Part shown: in pieces, positions 32,682-47,400 of the stretch
Layout: every line of letters starts with the position of its first letter
Position numbering within the stretch: the stretch's first letter is position 1
DNA from: Bradysia coprophila
Taxonomy: Eukaryota > Arthropoda > Insecta > Diptera > Sciaridae
NCBI RefSeq assembly: GCF_014529535.1
Contig: NC_050738.1
Span: 10,873,318 to 10,937,317, forward strand
DNA length: 64,000 nt
Direction: 5' to 3'
Made by a program: the position numbers and the translations under genes
The notes under the pieces: generated by a model
Databases searched by the model: none
What the model was told of the DNA's origin: nothing
What the model saw: only the letters and a program-made list of their open reading frames with translations

Positions 32682-34847
32682 TCATTCCAACGTCCAATCC
32701 CACGGTATACAAACCTGTAAGTCAATAGTCGTCAATAAAATTTGCACCAAAAGAAAATCTAAATTCTTCACACTTACCGTGCCATCAGCAAGCACTGAGT
32801 AATAGTGAGTTATGTGTAGGATAACGTTACTGCATTCCACCTGTGCTTTGATTAGATTCTTCAAGCATTCGATCATTTTATTCGGGTCGATTGAATCGTC
32901 TTTGGTCAATGTCTTGAGATGCAACTCGCTAACGCATTGCTGATGCAATTCTCTTTCGATGTACTTGTTCCTAAACAGCGTTTCGGTCCATTTAATAAAC
33001 GAATTTGATTTTCATTCCTCCAACACCTACGTTTTATATTCCTCCATTTTCTGCGTCGCTTCGTCCATATGTGTTGATAGGAAATCAACGAGTATCGAAC
33101 CGGGACACGTACTCGGCGCAATGAACTGACCAGTAGGGCTGACCATCAACGGTCCGGCTTCACTGAAAATAGATGGATTTGTAACTTCAAAAAACTGTAA
33201 AAAATTGCGAAAGTTCGGATCTGTAAGTACGATTCAATCACAATTTCAAAGTCTTTCAAAGTGTCTGGCCAGGATTTGGGATATTTGTGAAATGTTAAAT
33301 AATCCAACATGGACGTTGTAACTTTGGTTAGTTGCGAAGCATAATGAACTACTTGAGCTTTAGGCATAAACTTTCGACGAGCAATTCGAATTTCGCGTAA
33401 AACTTGCGATAACGCAGACTCATAGGACGGTATGAGTTTCAAGTAGTCATCTTGCTTGGAAATGTTTTTGATAAACTGGAACAAAATACAAAAAGGAGAT
33501 TCACATTTACTGTGGAACGGTATTTCAGGAGTATGTGTCTTACGTCTAACCAATTCCTTTGCACATCTCCCGTAAACAACATGACGTCGCCTTCCAGACT
33601 AACGCCTGATATTAGTGCGAATACCAGGTTTCGATCTGAAAAGGAATGATTGCAATTCAATGCTTTCAGTTCGATGGCTCACAAAACTTTACCTTCCAGT
33701 TGCTTCAACTCCTTTTCATGCATATTGGCTAAACGTTCTAAACTCTTCAAACATCCGCGATAATGTTCAACATTCCAGCCGCAGTCGTATTGAATACTCT
33801 TCAGCTTCAAACGTCGTGATAACGATTTCTCCAATCTTTCAACATCTTCCCTCAAATCTGCCAGACTATCAGATCTCTCATGCGCTAGACTTAGGTTTGC
33901 TTGCAGCCATCCTCTTCAATTTAAAGGTTTTTGTTATTTCCTTGCGTTACGACTGCCAAATTGCAAAACTTACTTCAACGTTTTCTCTTGTCGGGTCTTT
34001 TTAATTCGCTGATAATATTCGTACTCATCGGCGAATGGTGACGCTCCGTGAAAGGTGTCCCCACCACCAGTAAAAACATTCGTAGTTTTCTTAATCGGTG
34101 CACTTTTGATTTTATTCACATAGTCCGTGGACAGGCTGCAGCTTTCCAGGATTTTCTTTATAAAAAATTTTACGTCCGACGTTTGCTCGATGTGTATCCG
34201 GATGAGTTTGAATTTATCTGAGGTAGAAGAGCCGTACATAATCGTTGTAATTCGAATGCGAATCGCCTGAAAATACCTTTCCGATTTGAATCTCTTAAAT
34301 AAAACGATAAAATGCGTGGCGACGACGATGATACTCTTTGGTTCTGTAATGCTTCTAAATGGGCGCTTAGATGTTTCAGCGATTCCTCATTTGTCGACTA
34401 AAATGCGAAGACAAAAATTACTTAAATTGGATGATGGCTCAGTTGGCAAATGTTACCCTTTCTTCTGGATGCCTGCCTGGATACATAAAGAAAAAGAACA
34501 AATTGGAAATCAATCGAACTTTGTAATGTAATATTCATTCCCAAATGCTTATGGGTTCCCATCAACCTAGTCAACCTAATTTCGAGTGGTAAATTTTTCA
34601 ATTCTCTACCCCAAATGGGGCCTAATATTCCAGGTTTCTAAGCTTGACCTAAGAGTCTCTGAATGGGAAATCCATCGACCTTTGATACGAAAAATACGTT
34701 ACCAAATAAATCAGGATGAACCACAAAGTAGAATGGTCTCAGTGCTGTTGCTATCTGGGCACTGGTTATTGTTCTAATAATATTTAATCCAAAAGAGCCA
34801 AAACATTTTCTGTGTAAACAGTTTGTGCTGTAAAATAGGAAGAACAT
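32682..34847 (-). CDS. TCAIM: T-cell activation inhibitor, mitochondrial (TCAIM) homolog
   Basis: Minus-strand exons in coding order are 34847-34698, 34397-34277, 34217-33974, 33913-33693, 33635-33544, 33475-33231, 33162-33031, 32970-32778 and 32714-32682. All phases agree and give 476 aa (human 496). TCAIM is a mitochondrial protein with DUF4460 and DUF4461 domains; its biochemical role is poorly defined. The N-terminus is a basic, acid-free presequence, followed by ALRPFYFVVHPDLFGN and ESLKHLSAHLEALQ (DUF4460). The second half has GWLQANL, YDCGWNVEHYRGCLKSLERL, VSLEGDVMLFTGDVQRNWLD, GPLMVSPTGQFIAPSTCPGS and the C-terminal IPWDW (DUF4461). Between HPDLFGN and STNEES a short segment present in homologs seems absent; a tiny missed exon is possible. 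The gene starts head-to-head with YIPF5. Confidence 0.9.
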
Positions 34848-35498
34848 TTACATAACAAACTTTAGTTACGACGTGTATGGTCTACGCAATTCTTAATGTC
34901 TGTCTTCACCTTAAATTTAAATACATCACAAGATGAGCTAAAAATGTGCAGAGCTTTTTGGTTTGATTGAATTTTGTGTCTTTAAACTCAAATCTTAATT
35001 TAGTAAATAGTTCAACAGCAGAAACTGTATTTTGCAAACTGAACGTCACACATTTTCACCACTGATCCCACTGGCTGTGGATAGTGTTCAGCTGTCATCA
35101 TCCATTAGAAATTCTACTTGTCAGTGAAAAGAAACGTCAAATGAGCAGTTCTCTATCAAAACATTGTCGGTTTTATTGTGTTATTTCTAAGATTGTTCTC
35201 TCATTTAATACTGTGACTGCAGTTAGGCGTCTAAGCTAGTTAATTTACATCAAAGCAAACAAAAGGTTAGTGAAGTGTTCGCCGAATTTACCTTTAAAAT
35301 CAATTGTATTGTTCCGTCTGCACAAACGAATTGATGATGAGTAGAATAATGTTGTGTTGGACATTCAACGAAAAATAGCTCCATCTGTCAATGAACAGTT
35401 AACTCGAGCTAGCCCGAGAATATTTTCGAAAAAATATCGTCTATCGTCCTGCAACCAGACTAATGGTGTCCTTACTAACTTTCTTTTACAGTTAAACG
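34848..35498. promoter_or_regulatory. Divergent promoter interval between TCAIM and YIPF5
   Basis: The two start codons face away from each other across 651 bp. A plausible YIPF5 5'-untranslated intron runs from AAAAG|GTTAGTG at 35265 to TTTTACAG at 35490, leaving the probable promoters in about 34850-35230. No TATA box stands out. Confidence 0.45.
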
Positions 35499-38400
35499 AT
35501 GGCCACGTACGATAGCGATTATTGGAATAATCAAAACCAGCAAATGCATCAAAGTTTCAACTTTGAGATGCCGGAACAATTCGGTCAAGAGTTGTAAGTG
35601 CTGCAATACTCTCATGAAATCAATTGAGCTATGATCTAATCGGATGCATCTTCCTTTTTTCAATAAAGAAACTTCCAACCCATCGACGCGACACAACAAC
35701 CCTCATACGCTGGTTCATTTTATGATCCACCAGCAAATGCGTATGCGGGCGGTATTTTCACTCCCACGGCTGACAATTTTGAATCGGGTGGAGTAGGAAG
35801 CGAATTCGATGATGAACCTCCGTTGTTAGAAGAACTGGGCATTAATCCGGGTCACATTATGCAAAAGGTGAGTGAAGACTTTTGGTATTTCCGTTTAAAG
35901 TTGGCTTACAACCGCATAGGTTTTCACAGAACACAAGGTTGTCACCAATATATTTTATCGAATTTTATAAGGATTAGGATCAAAGGATTTTGAATCCAAC
36001 CAATGTTGTATCTAGCACCAAATAGCTAGATATGATGTTGTCTCTCCATTTGACTTACGTCACGATTAACTTTGGTGCCAGAGAGAGTATCACATTTTGA
36101 AAATACTTACAACAAGGACAGTAACCGATTAACCTTTCACAGACGGCAAGAATATGTTGATTTCAAATCTTGTACTTCAATTTTTTTAAACAAGCATTTT
36201 ACTTTATAACTGGTCATATTACCCAGAGCGTGTCATTATTTTTCTCGTTGTTATCGATAACAGATGAATAGCCATATGTGACAGGGTAAATGATCACACC
36301 GTGAAATACCGGCCCATTGTCAGTCGTGATCCTAATATAGGGTTTGTGATTTTTACTTGCCATAATAATCTGACCTTAACTCGACGTAATTGTGATTTTA
36401 TTAGCAGACCGCTCCGGCAATCGAAATGGTCAAATGGAATTGTTTTAGTAGTAAATTTTATGAATTTGTGGGTGGTCAGGTATAAAAATTGAATTATACA
36501 CCCACTTACGACTCGCCTCTTACACAATTTCTTTTCACAAATAGCAAGAACAAAAAGCAACCTCAACTTAGGTGTGCTTATTTATACACAGTTGACATTT
36601 TCCAGTAAAAATTGGAAAACTCAATTTCAGCATTACTCCCATTCAATTTCCTGGTAATAGTTTTTTCCTCGTATTATTTACCCAGCAATAGTCTCACAAT
36701 TGCTTAATCAAGCATGCTTAAAGCGTATATTTATCAAAAGCTCCTTCAAAACGTTGAATACATTATTTATCTCGGTTTGATATCTTTCTTTTTTATTTCC
36801 ATGACAGAAAATCCATTAAATTTTTGATTTTCCAATCGTTGATAGTATAAAATGTAGAGCGAAGAACAATAGCGCCGCAAGATAAAGTATATTTTCCGTT
36901 TTTTTTATCTCCTCTTTTTTCGTCTTCCTTTTTTTTCTGCTTTATTTACATGTTATCAATTTGTGAGATCATCGTTCGCCTTTCTCTATGTGTTACAATA
37001 AAAAAAAATGAGAAACTTAGTGAACTATCCGAACCGGTCAGTGACTTTCTACAAGGCAAAGAAGAAAAAAAAATTGTTTCTGCATCTTTGACTACATATT
37101 TATCGAATGGGGTGTGTGTGTGTGATATTGAAATAAATCATTTTTATTCACTTGCGTCTGAATTCTGAATCATTACTTCCATTTCACATAAGATCAAACA
37201 TATTTCCAATTCATCGAATATGTTTTGCTTTTACCCTCCGCCCCGTCCGGATTCATTCACTATACAATGCTAGAAATTATGACGAAGGAAGGCAAAAGGC
37301 GATATGATGGAGAGAAAAAAATGCTGCTGCTGCTGCTGTGCTTATTTCTTTTTTTTTGCGTCACAAGTAAAACATTAGCCAAATTTCACAAAACATGGTC
37401 CATTATTGCCGGATATTCTTTGAAGCATGGTTATAAAAAGGAACGAATTTCACGGATGAATATAATTTTCTTTCTTATTTTTTTTTTTATTCAATTTTCA
37501 TGAACATTAGCACATTATAGAGTTTCTTTATAGATATCCGATTATGTGAAAAAATATGAACTCAATTATCTTAAGATTTATTCGTTCTAATATTCATATT
37601 ATGCTCGCTAAATGTATAAAATATTCAAAGCTTTTTCGTTTCGACTGTGCGGCGGAGGGTTGAGACATACAAAACGGTGGTATCTTTGGCATGATTATCG
37701 TTATAAAGGAAAAGAAGTAAATTGGGTTAAGAAAAAAAAAACGAGAAACGTAAACCACCACCATAGTTAGTATATGCATGGATATACCAGGAGGATCATA
37801 TCGTTTCCTTTTTTTTCTTCTTTGCCGAACAAAGAATATGCGCCTCAATCTAACACACGAACATTACATACAATACAAAGAGAAATGTAAAGAAAATAAG
37901 TGAAAAGAAGAAGAAGAAGAAGACGAAGAATAAAATAAAAAAAACGAAAAGAAAATGCTCTGTTAGAAAATTTTCGGCATCTTGGGGTGTAAAATGGAGT
38001 GAATAAGACGACGATGCTAGCAGAACACAAAAAAAAAATTCGCAAAAATGAATATAACGAAAAATTCCACTTTTTCTCATATTTTAAATTTTATGCAAAA
38101 AAGGGTTGAAACTGTTATTGTAGAGTAACTTTGCGTTATAATCTTAAAAATTGTTTCGAAAGATGTTATGGAGATTAAAGGGTTTTTTATGGTAGAAATG
38201 ATTTGGTTCTTTTCGGCCGAATGTGATTTAATTCGCATAATTTTTAATTAAAATCAACAAATTAATTTGAATTATTAATTATTCACCCCACGAGAGTGGC
38301 CTTTTTTTCTTCGTCTTCTTCCTCTCTCGTGCTTTTTTTGGGGATCAGAGTTTTATTTATAACTTTTTATTCGAGGTATTACATCATGCCCCGCGTCACG

Positions 38401-41400
38401 GACTATGAAGATGTAAAATTATTTTTTTTATATTCTCTACTACTCTTCACCCGTGTAAAGACACCCTCGTCGTTCATTGTTTTTTTTTTTCTGTTGGGTT
38501 AAAAATGTACGGGAACGGGGATTATGAAATTTCAGGTCAGCATTGAAATACAATTATTTTTAATTTCAAATTGCCTCATGCCCCGAATCGTTGCCTAGTC
38601 ACGTTTTGGTGAATATTTAACGAGGTAATTCGTCTGTCGTTACTGTTTCGAATTGATTTAGATTAAAAATTATAATTAAAATCTTTCGCAGATGGATTAG
38701 CTTTTATAATATACCATTTTTAGTGAGTCGGAAGCGGCTCACCGAATTTAATTCCATTAAAGGGCATGTTGCCCGACAATTAAATATAATTTTCCATTTG
38801 AACCGTTGTGGGGTATTTTCCCTCTGTATACTTTGGGTTATAATGTAAAAGCTTCTAACACAATCTGATAAACATTGTCCATGCGAGAGGGGTCGATTAA
38901 GCTTAACAGATGCGGTCAATGTATACTTTAAGGACCGAACACATCGCCTACAAAAAATTTCCACTCATATGTTTTCGTAATGACTTTTGGCAGGGCCTAT
39001 TTAAGAGAATTTTAGTTCTGAAAAATTCCGAAAAGTTCTTTCAAATTCCGTAAAAAAATTCAGAAATTTTTTCGGATTTTTTGTTGGATTTTTCCCCGAA
39101 TTATTCGGAAACTTCAGAATTTTTTGGGGCTAAACTTCTCTAAAATAAGCCCTGCCCTTGTTATGTTCCCATATTGCCGAGGTGGCTATAAAAATTGTCA
39201 TTTTGAGTGGTCCAAAATGTGACATCCAAGGAATGTGACACTACAAGGAAAATCCGCTTAAATGGTCCCTAACGAATTATTCCCTAATCTCAACCATAAA
39301 CGCTGAACCGTAAAGCTCCAACTGCATGCAGTCTAATCGGTAGACTAATTTATTTTTGAATTTTAACGAGCACAACATGAAGGAATTCGATAACGGGTTT
39401 CTGTACACATTTCCATCGAATCTACTACACGACCACACTATTTGGCATGAACGTAAATACAGAGGTAAACATATGAAATTCATTAGATGGTATGGTTAAA
39501 ATTAAATTTCAATTCACGCAGACATTTAGTCTAATCGCAAACGTTGTGTTTAGAATATTCAAATTATTTGAGGTGCGTTCCAAAGTTTGAGTATTCATGC
39601 GATGATGAACTTCATGCTAATATATTTGTTCGACACAAATAGTTACTCTAGATTTAACGATGCCAGTAGAGCAAAGCTAATTCGGAATATTTGAGTGTTT
39701 AGTTCACATCCATTTGATGGTATAAATAGTTATTTAAGCAATTGAGTAATAGTTTCTAGGCGTGTAACTGGCACACATCGTCGTTTACATGCAACATTTT
39801 TCACAATACAAGCAACAAAAGTTTACGCTTCGTCACCGAGCTGTGAAAATGTTTACAAATTTTCTTTCAGAACTTCTAAACATCGATTTTGAATAGAAAG
39901 TCGTGTCGATCGAAGTTGTACACATTTTTGTACCGTAAAAAGTTTTCCTTCCTAAATGTCACACATTGATTTTTCTCGCAAAGTTTGTTCTCTTTCCTTT
40001 TTAAAAGTATACCAAACATTCGGCGCTGACACCCTTAATGTAATATAGATCTGGTCACATTCAATATTACAGCAAATATTAGTTTTGACAAAGCATTCAC
40101 AGCAACAAAGTTCAACTTACATATATGACATCAGAATTTCAATTGACGTCCAATCAGACCTCTATACAAAATATAATATCAGAATTCCACAGCATTCATT
40201 TCTTGCACTGTTTTGACTTAATAACATTTTAACGCGACCTCATTCGTTTGACCATTTATTCGATCATTACACTTCACTAGTTTTCCATGCACAATGAGTA
40301 TGGAAATCAGTGACATACACATACATCAACAAATCGCCGGCAAAAAGATCGATGTGCTTCTTGCACAGTTCTTTGTCAATTTGTGACATTTGGTTTATAG
40401 CTTCGAGTGCCTGAGTGTTGGTAATATTGTCGCTTTGTTTCTATAAGTAGTTATCGAACCACTTGAATTTTCTTTTTATAATTTAAATTAAACTTAGAGT
40501 ATGCGTACGAGTTAGTTGGTTTTCCTTAGAAAGTACTGTTTTTCATCTGTTGGTTGGCTACCTTATCATAGAACAATCCCACATGTATAGAAGATAATGA
40601 TCGTTTGACTTTGGGAGTTATTCAAATAATACGCATACTCAAAAAGGATGTTTTTCACCCATCCTCATTTTCCTTGTTATGACTTTTATCAGTCAAAATA
40701 TTCAAAATTCAAACAATTTTTTAAGTCTGACCTAATTTAGACCGAATTACCAATTGAATTCCACTAATTTTCTGTATTACAATAAGAAATCAGCTATGTT
40801 TAACTTGTTACAGACGGCAAGGATTTGACCAATATTATTATCGAGTCTATTTCTTCCATCGATCAAAGTATTTTTAATCTGTTAATTTCAAATCTTGTAC
40901 TTCAATTTTTTTAACATGCATTTTACCATATAAAGAATCATATTACCCAGAGCGTGTCATTGTTTTTGTCGTCGTTATCGATAACAGATGAATAGCCGTA
41001 CGTGACTGGTTATTTGTTATTTCGGCTGAAGGACATTGAACACGTAAACAATAGAACACAGAATAGCATGGATTTTGAGAAAACATTTTCTCATCTTTTA
41101 TCTAATTTTTTCGAATTTCCCCAAAATAGTTTTTTTTGTCAAAATTAAGGAAAACATCGGAAAATCAAGGAAAATTAAATTAAATTAAATTAATCATTGT
41201 AAGAATAGTGAGCCTTTCTGTTATATTGTTTGCGATTCTATTGTTATGTTGTTCACATGTTCGGTGACTTTCTGATTGCAAGTGCAGTTGCATTTACCTC
41301 AAATAAAAGGCTTCAACAAGAATTACTTCAAAAAGAGACTTACTGCTTTGCACACGTAAATACTGCCACTATCGTAATTAAGCTGTTCTTCCTGTTGTTC

Positions 41401-44400
41401 TATATTTCTCTAATGTCACTCATTTTCCAATTGAAATAACTCAAAATGAGAGAAACCAGCGAAACGGAGAATAACAGCAAGAACAGCTTAGATTATGAAA
41501 GTGACAGTTTTTATGTGTGCAAAACAGTACCTTCAAATTCGATAAAGTTGATATCTAAGAAGATGTTAAGTGGATTTAAAGAGTACACAGTCTTTCGGCT
41601 AACCCTCTCCAACTTTAGAATTTGGATTGCTGCGCTTTAAAAAAAAGTAATTTTCCACAAACCTGTACTGAACATCGAATATAATTTGTGACAACCACCT
41701 TCCAAATATCTGTAAAATGCGGATATCTCTCAAACCAAATATAGAACCGATAAATCGGCATTTAATTGAATGTAATTTATGGACCAGCAATATTGGTAAA
41801 CAATTTTTGTTCCTGATTCACATTTAAATTTGTTCCGGAACAGTATATATATGCTGTTACAACAGTAAACGGAATAAATTGCGGGGACTAAGGGAAGCAC
41901 GGCAGCAAAAATATTTAAACCGAAATACACGTTCCACACGGCTCTAAGAGTACATACTCGTTGTATGTTCTCACATTAAATCTGTCTGTATAATTCATAT
42001 TGTTTACACTGAGATTTCCATATAATATACCTACATTGATTGTATACGTAGTTTATGAACATACATACAGCCATATATACTCGATATGCTTTATAAAATA
42101 TAAATAAAAAGTTCCGTGATATGCACACAATCACAATTATAATCCAACTTCGTTAGAAATTATGTGTTGTACTTTCGAAAAGTAAAATGTAAACAAACAC
42201 AAATGTTGAATTATGTTTAGAAAAGAACAAGCGAAAAAGTGAGAGGCAAAAAAGCTTAAATCTCTATTACGTTCCTTTAATTGAAACAATTAATACAAAC
42301 TGCTCCAGCATTTTAAAATTGACTCTATACACAGAGCATTAAAAAAAAAAACTTTTCTCATTTAAATGAGAAATTTAAATTATCGCTGCAGGAACTAAAT
42401 TAAAAGTTGAAATAGCTTTTTAAACATCCCCTTAATTAGTGCCTGAAACATCCTTTCAAATAACATTCTACGCAAAATAACAAGCATAAAAAATTCAACC
42501 CTTTTTTTTCGTCGGGTACAATATGGTGTGTATTGTTATAGATCTCATTCCATTCCAATACAATCGATACGCCTGCAGGCTACAAGTATAAAAGTGAGCA
42601 AAATGTAATGTAAACGAAGAAGAACATAAAAAAACAACAGAACGAGAAGAACAGGAAAAAAAATCGTGTTTACTCGTAATCCTTATTTATGCACACAATG
42701 GGCACGTAAAGCATGCCCTTGTATTCGCCAGTGTTTCTGTGGCCTTATTTATAAATTCCTAATTAAGTGATATAAATATACAATTTCGCATTCCACATGG
42801 AGAAATTGAAAGCCGCGGTTAAATTATTTACAAAACCACAACACGATAATTGTAATCCTCGATCAACGACAGATGGTACTTCTACCCACCATCACCTGTA
42901 ATTAACGACCTTCTGGAATTTATCATTCAACCATATTCTACTCTGTTCTATGTCTCGCTCCGTTTATACGTACATTTTTTTCGGGGGTATTCTTCTCTGC
43001 AAAACTACACAAACATCAGAAGGTTCGTACCCTACGTATAATTCAGTATTCACGGATTGCCATTCAGGCAGTATTTCGGTATTTATAGATGTATCGAATA
43101 GATATCGCTATGTATGTTGTGATGTTACCGCACACTTTTCTTCATCACAGAGGAATTTTCATTTCTGTTTCAACCACCCCCTGAAATCTAGAAGAGAGAT
43201 TTACATTTTATTCGTTTATATTTATGCGGAATTCTTGTACAACTTGAGTTCATAAAGCGAAAACACTTCGCATTTTCCTTTAGCCAAAACGAAGAAGAAG
43301 AAGAAGAAGAAAAAAACGAAATGAAAAAAAAAAAACTCCAGATGTAACAGAGATAAGTGGGCAATAAACGATTCAATTTTTGGCACAGAGAAAGCAAAGC
43401 AAAAGCACGATAGAAATAGGCATAATGTGAGCAAAACGTGGTGGATATCTGTATTTATAGCTATAACTTAGTGAATATTTGGGGAGGCTCAGCAAAGTAA
43501 GGAAGAAATTAAGAAGATGCGACGTGAAATATTTTCATAGTCATAAATCTAATTTGTGTGTTAATCTGAATTGAATTTCCCTTCCGTAGCACAATGTTTA
43601 TGTATATAACGATATGGTATAGCGTATGGTGATTGAATTTATAGCTCCTCGATAAAGACCTTTTATATTTTGTTATCCTTCTATGTGTATCGATAAAATC
43701 ATAGAATTTAATTCAATTAATTTCTGTAGTAAAGTGGTCATTTGCTATATAGAATTGTTTGTAGGCAGTCTTTAAGAATTTAGAATTTTTTGCTCGGAAG
43801 TGTGTGACTGGGGTACAAAATATTTAAAGGTCAAGGAAACAATGTGAACTTTCGATCGAATCGTACTGATTGATTTAATTTTCTAATAATGAATTGGGAA
43901 GACGGCTTGTTTTAATCTTTACAAACGGCATTCGTATTGTAATAATAAACAATCAATCTGTTACTTCTATTGTTAAAATGGTTTCAGGTATCGTCTAATT
44001 TTTGATGCAAAATCTTTTACTTCATTGGGCATAATATTTTGCTATATAAAAGAACGCCAGCAAAAGCACGTCACTTTATTTTGTCGCTTTTGATAACAAA
44101 TGACAAGCAGTTTAAGTAAGAGTTTAATGATCATTCTCAACAGAGATACAGTGGCCGACTTTCAATTTTGATCACTATTTTGATTCAGCTGTTTGACCAG
44201 CTGGTCCATGTAAACAAACAAACTCAGTTAATTTCAAAATCAGTAGTTAGGTAAAAATGGCAGCAGTGGTTAGTTTATTATCGCTAACAATAAAACTAAA
44301 GATAGTGTATTCGTTGTTTTTTAATGCAAATGTATGCGTCGGTTGACATTTCATGCCATGTATATAAAAGATTAGAAGGTAACGTCGATGCAGCGCAAAA

Positions 44401-47400
44401 TTTGAAAATTTAAATAAATAGAAAAATAAACGATTTTCTATGAAAAGATATTGTTTTAAATGGAATACTGGAATACATATTTCGTATGGAAAACATGTTT
44501 CGAATGTAAAACATGTTTCAAATGAAAAACATGTTTCAAATGGAAAACATGTTTCGCATGGAAAACATGTTTCCAATGGAAAGCATAAATCGAATGGAAA
44601 GTATGTTTCGCATCGAAAGCATATTTCGCATGGAAAGTATGTTTCGTATGGAAAGCATGTTTCGCATGGAAAGCATAGCTTGAGTGGACAACCCATTTTC
44701 TAATTTATTGAACTTCATAAAGATGAATAGCATTAAATTCTTTTATTTGAATCTACCTTCTTTATGTCCATGGCATTCACGTCATCGAACTTCTCATTGG
44801 TTCTTACTTTTCCTTTAAATTCCGATGATTAAACAACTCGTGGTGCCACCACGGTAGTGGTCAAAAGTTTTAGAAAGCATTTGCTTCATAGCACAGATTT
44901 AGACATTGAAACAGAAAGTTTTTGAATTTTGGAATCACCTGCTCATAGGTTTTTCTATGCAACAGTCTCAGCATCTAAATTATTTTAATAAGACTATACT
45001 CTACGGCTAAAATGATTTTAGTTTCTAAACAATCTAAAGATTTGCATTATATCATGTACCAAATGTACCAAATGTAATGTACCAAATTCGGATTGAAACA
45101 AATGTTCGCACGATGTTAGTGATACTTTCGACTCATATGAGACTCTCTTTAGTTGTATTGTTGACGAATATTCTACTCCTAATTCTAAAATTAACTTACT
45201 TTGTTTACATGGGCCAGCTGATCGAAAAGTTGAATCAGAATAGTGCACAAAATTTAAAGTCCGCCACTGTACATTTTTTGTTTAAACATAAAGGTGCTCA
45301 TCTCATCTCGATTTATTGAATTCTTCCCATTCTCCAATATCGTTCAATATTAAAGTGCGAATTCGAGGTGCTGTTGACCTCAAATTCCTCAATATTCGCA
45401 AAATGACGTTTAAATCGATTTCCATAAGACATAACTGAACTAAAATAGGTAATTGAAGTTGTCAACACAGGTTACACTCATCGTTAACCGCAATGTCTCA
45501 ACATCACAGCTAAACCACAGCTGTACAAGGGTAATTATACACCATTTCGCAGCACATCAGATACCATCATTTTCCACAAGCATAATTTTGAGGTTCGGAC
45601 ATTGTCTATGGAATAGGCCGCCATTAAAATCATTTTATTTTTGTGTGTATGCGATGCATTCGTATGCATACGTATAGATGCTGTTAATTGATTGTCGAAA
45701 TTAATATGTACCAGACACGTCCTGCATCCATACAATATCCAATCCATTGTGATGTAGATGGATATTAATGATTGTTATGTTACAAAATTTAATTACCATC
45801 TCAGATAGTTCAGTTCAGTTGCTAAGGACCGATCGACATAATCCGATAAAATTACATTAAAGCAAAATCTCTATACTGTGTTACAATCGTTACAATGTAT
45901 GTAGTTCAACAATATGACACTGTTGTTCTGATATTAACTCAGATTACACTTTAGATTTTTCATAAGACCACAATAGACGTCAGAAGCTTGTTGATGAACG
46001 AGTACACCGTACAAAGTGGTACTTTTGCAGCCATTTATTGTTTAATTTATTTCTCACTCAAATCATCATCATTTGAAGATGTTTTTGTTCAACGCTGATG
46101 TGAACTGGGAGAATTTATCACTCAATAAGTTTGATTGGCAAAGCTGAGTACGCATTGTCTGGTATTGTTATGTTCAAGATTTCCGATGAGATCAAAGTAA
46201 ATCTTAGAAAAGTGTATTGTGGCTTTGACACGGGTAACGAGAACTGATGTTTAATGAATATTCCAATATGAACATTGTACGTTCCGTGTCATAAATAGGA
46301 AAATTGGAACAAAGAAAAATTTTTCCTGGAATTTTTCACAGATAATATTTTTTGGTAATTTTTCTGAGTCTTTTGATGCCACTTTTTCGTTCTAACATAA
46401 TAAAAACACAGTCTGCTTGAATAAAGTTTAAATGAGAGGGTCGAGGTCGATACTTAGAATTCTAATGTCTTGAGCTCCAACATATATGGCTGCACATATT
46501 CATTGTCGAGGTATATGAACGAAAAATAATTTTTGTTTTGAATGGAGATTTCATGTTTCCATGGAATTAATTGTTTCTATAGAAAATATTTTTAAATTTC
46601 TAGCATGACTAAGGGAGGTAAAAAAAATCAGATCGAACATGGAAAAAAAATTGATAAAAAAGTTCGTTTTCTGTCAAACATTGCTATAACGTATAGTCAG
46701 AATATTAAGGGAACATGAAAACGCCCGTGAAACAACTCTCAGTACCGATATTTTTACGTTGGAGATTACACTTCAGTGTATTGTTTTCTGGGTCGATACA
46801 AAATTTTCTTGTTTTGGAAGGAAATGGTTCCAGCGGCAATTTTTTAAGAAATAAAAAAAAACGATTCTTCGAACTTATATTCCATATTCGGCTGACGGGC
46901 TGACATCGAAAACACCCGATGGATATTTTTTTTTTGTCAGAACAAAAAAGTTCGGTCTGGATTCATAAACAAGTTTTCGAAACGAAATTCAGCTGCACAT
47001 CGATTTATTGGTTCAACTTTAAGAAATAGAGACCAACGGTTGTATTTTGAAGAACGAATCATTAAAAAGGGATTACTGTACAGTGATGATTACTTCCCAG
47101 TAATCATCACTGTACAGCAATCCTCAAAACTTCTACAGTCAATCACATTCTAAGTTCCCATCGCGTTATAAATGTCTTGAAGCTCTATTTTTCGTTACTT
47201 CGCTCATTTCTATGTTCTCTCAAATGTTTTATTTAACAAGCGAAAATAACACTGCTCAGCTCAGAACTGGCAAAAAAGCAGTCTACTCGTAGAAAAATTG
47301 TAAAATTAAATTGGGTTTTGTACTACATGCAAACTGCGTGTGTAAAGTCTCTAGTATTGTTGTGGAGATTTCGAGATTAGCCCGTTTCGGCTCAGTTAAA

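Noticed and set aside
33615-34004. Plus-strand 129-codon frame
   Set aside because: It is antisense to TCAIM exons, which have consistent splice phases and recognisable domain motifs.
36900-38500. Possible small genes in purine/pyrimidine-rich DNA of the YIPF5 intron
   Set aside because: The frames are low-complexity (Phe-, Lys- or Ser-rich) and follow homopolymer and GAA tracts, with no splice partners.
44247-44733. Long frames on both strands (minus 149 codons at 44247-44696, plus 87 codons)
   Set aside because: They are produced by an 18-bp minisatellite whose unit is a multiple of three and contains no stop in several frames.
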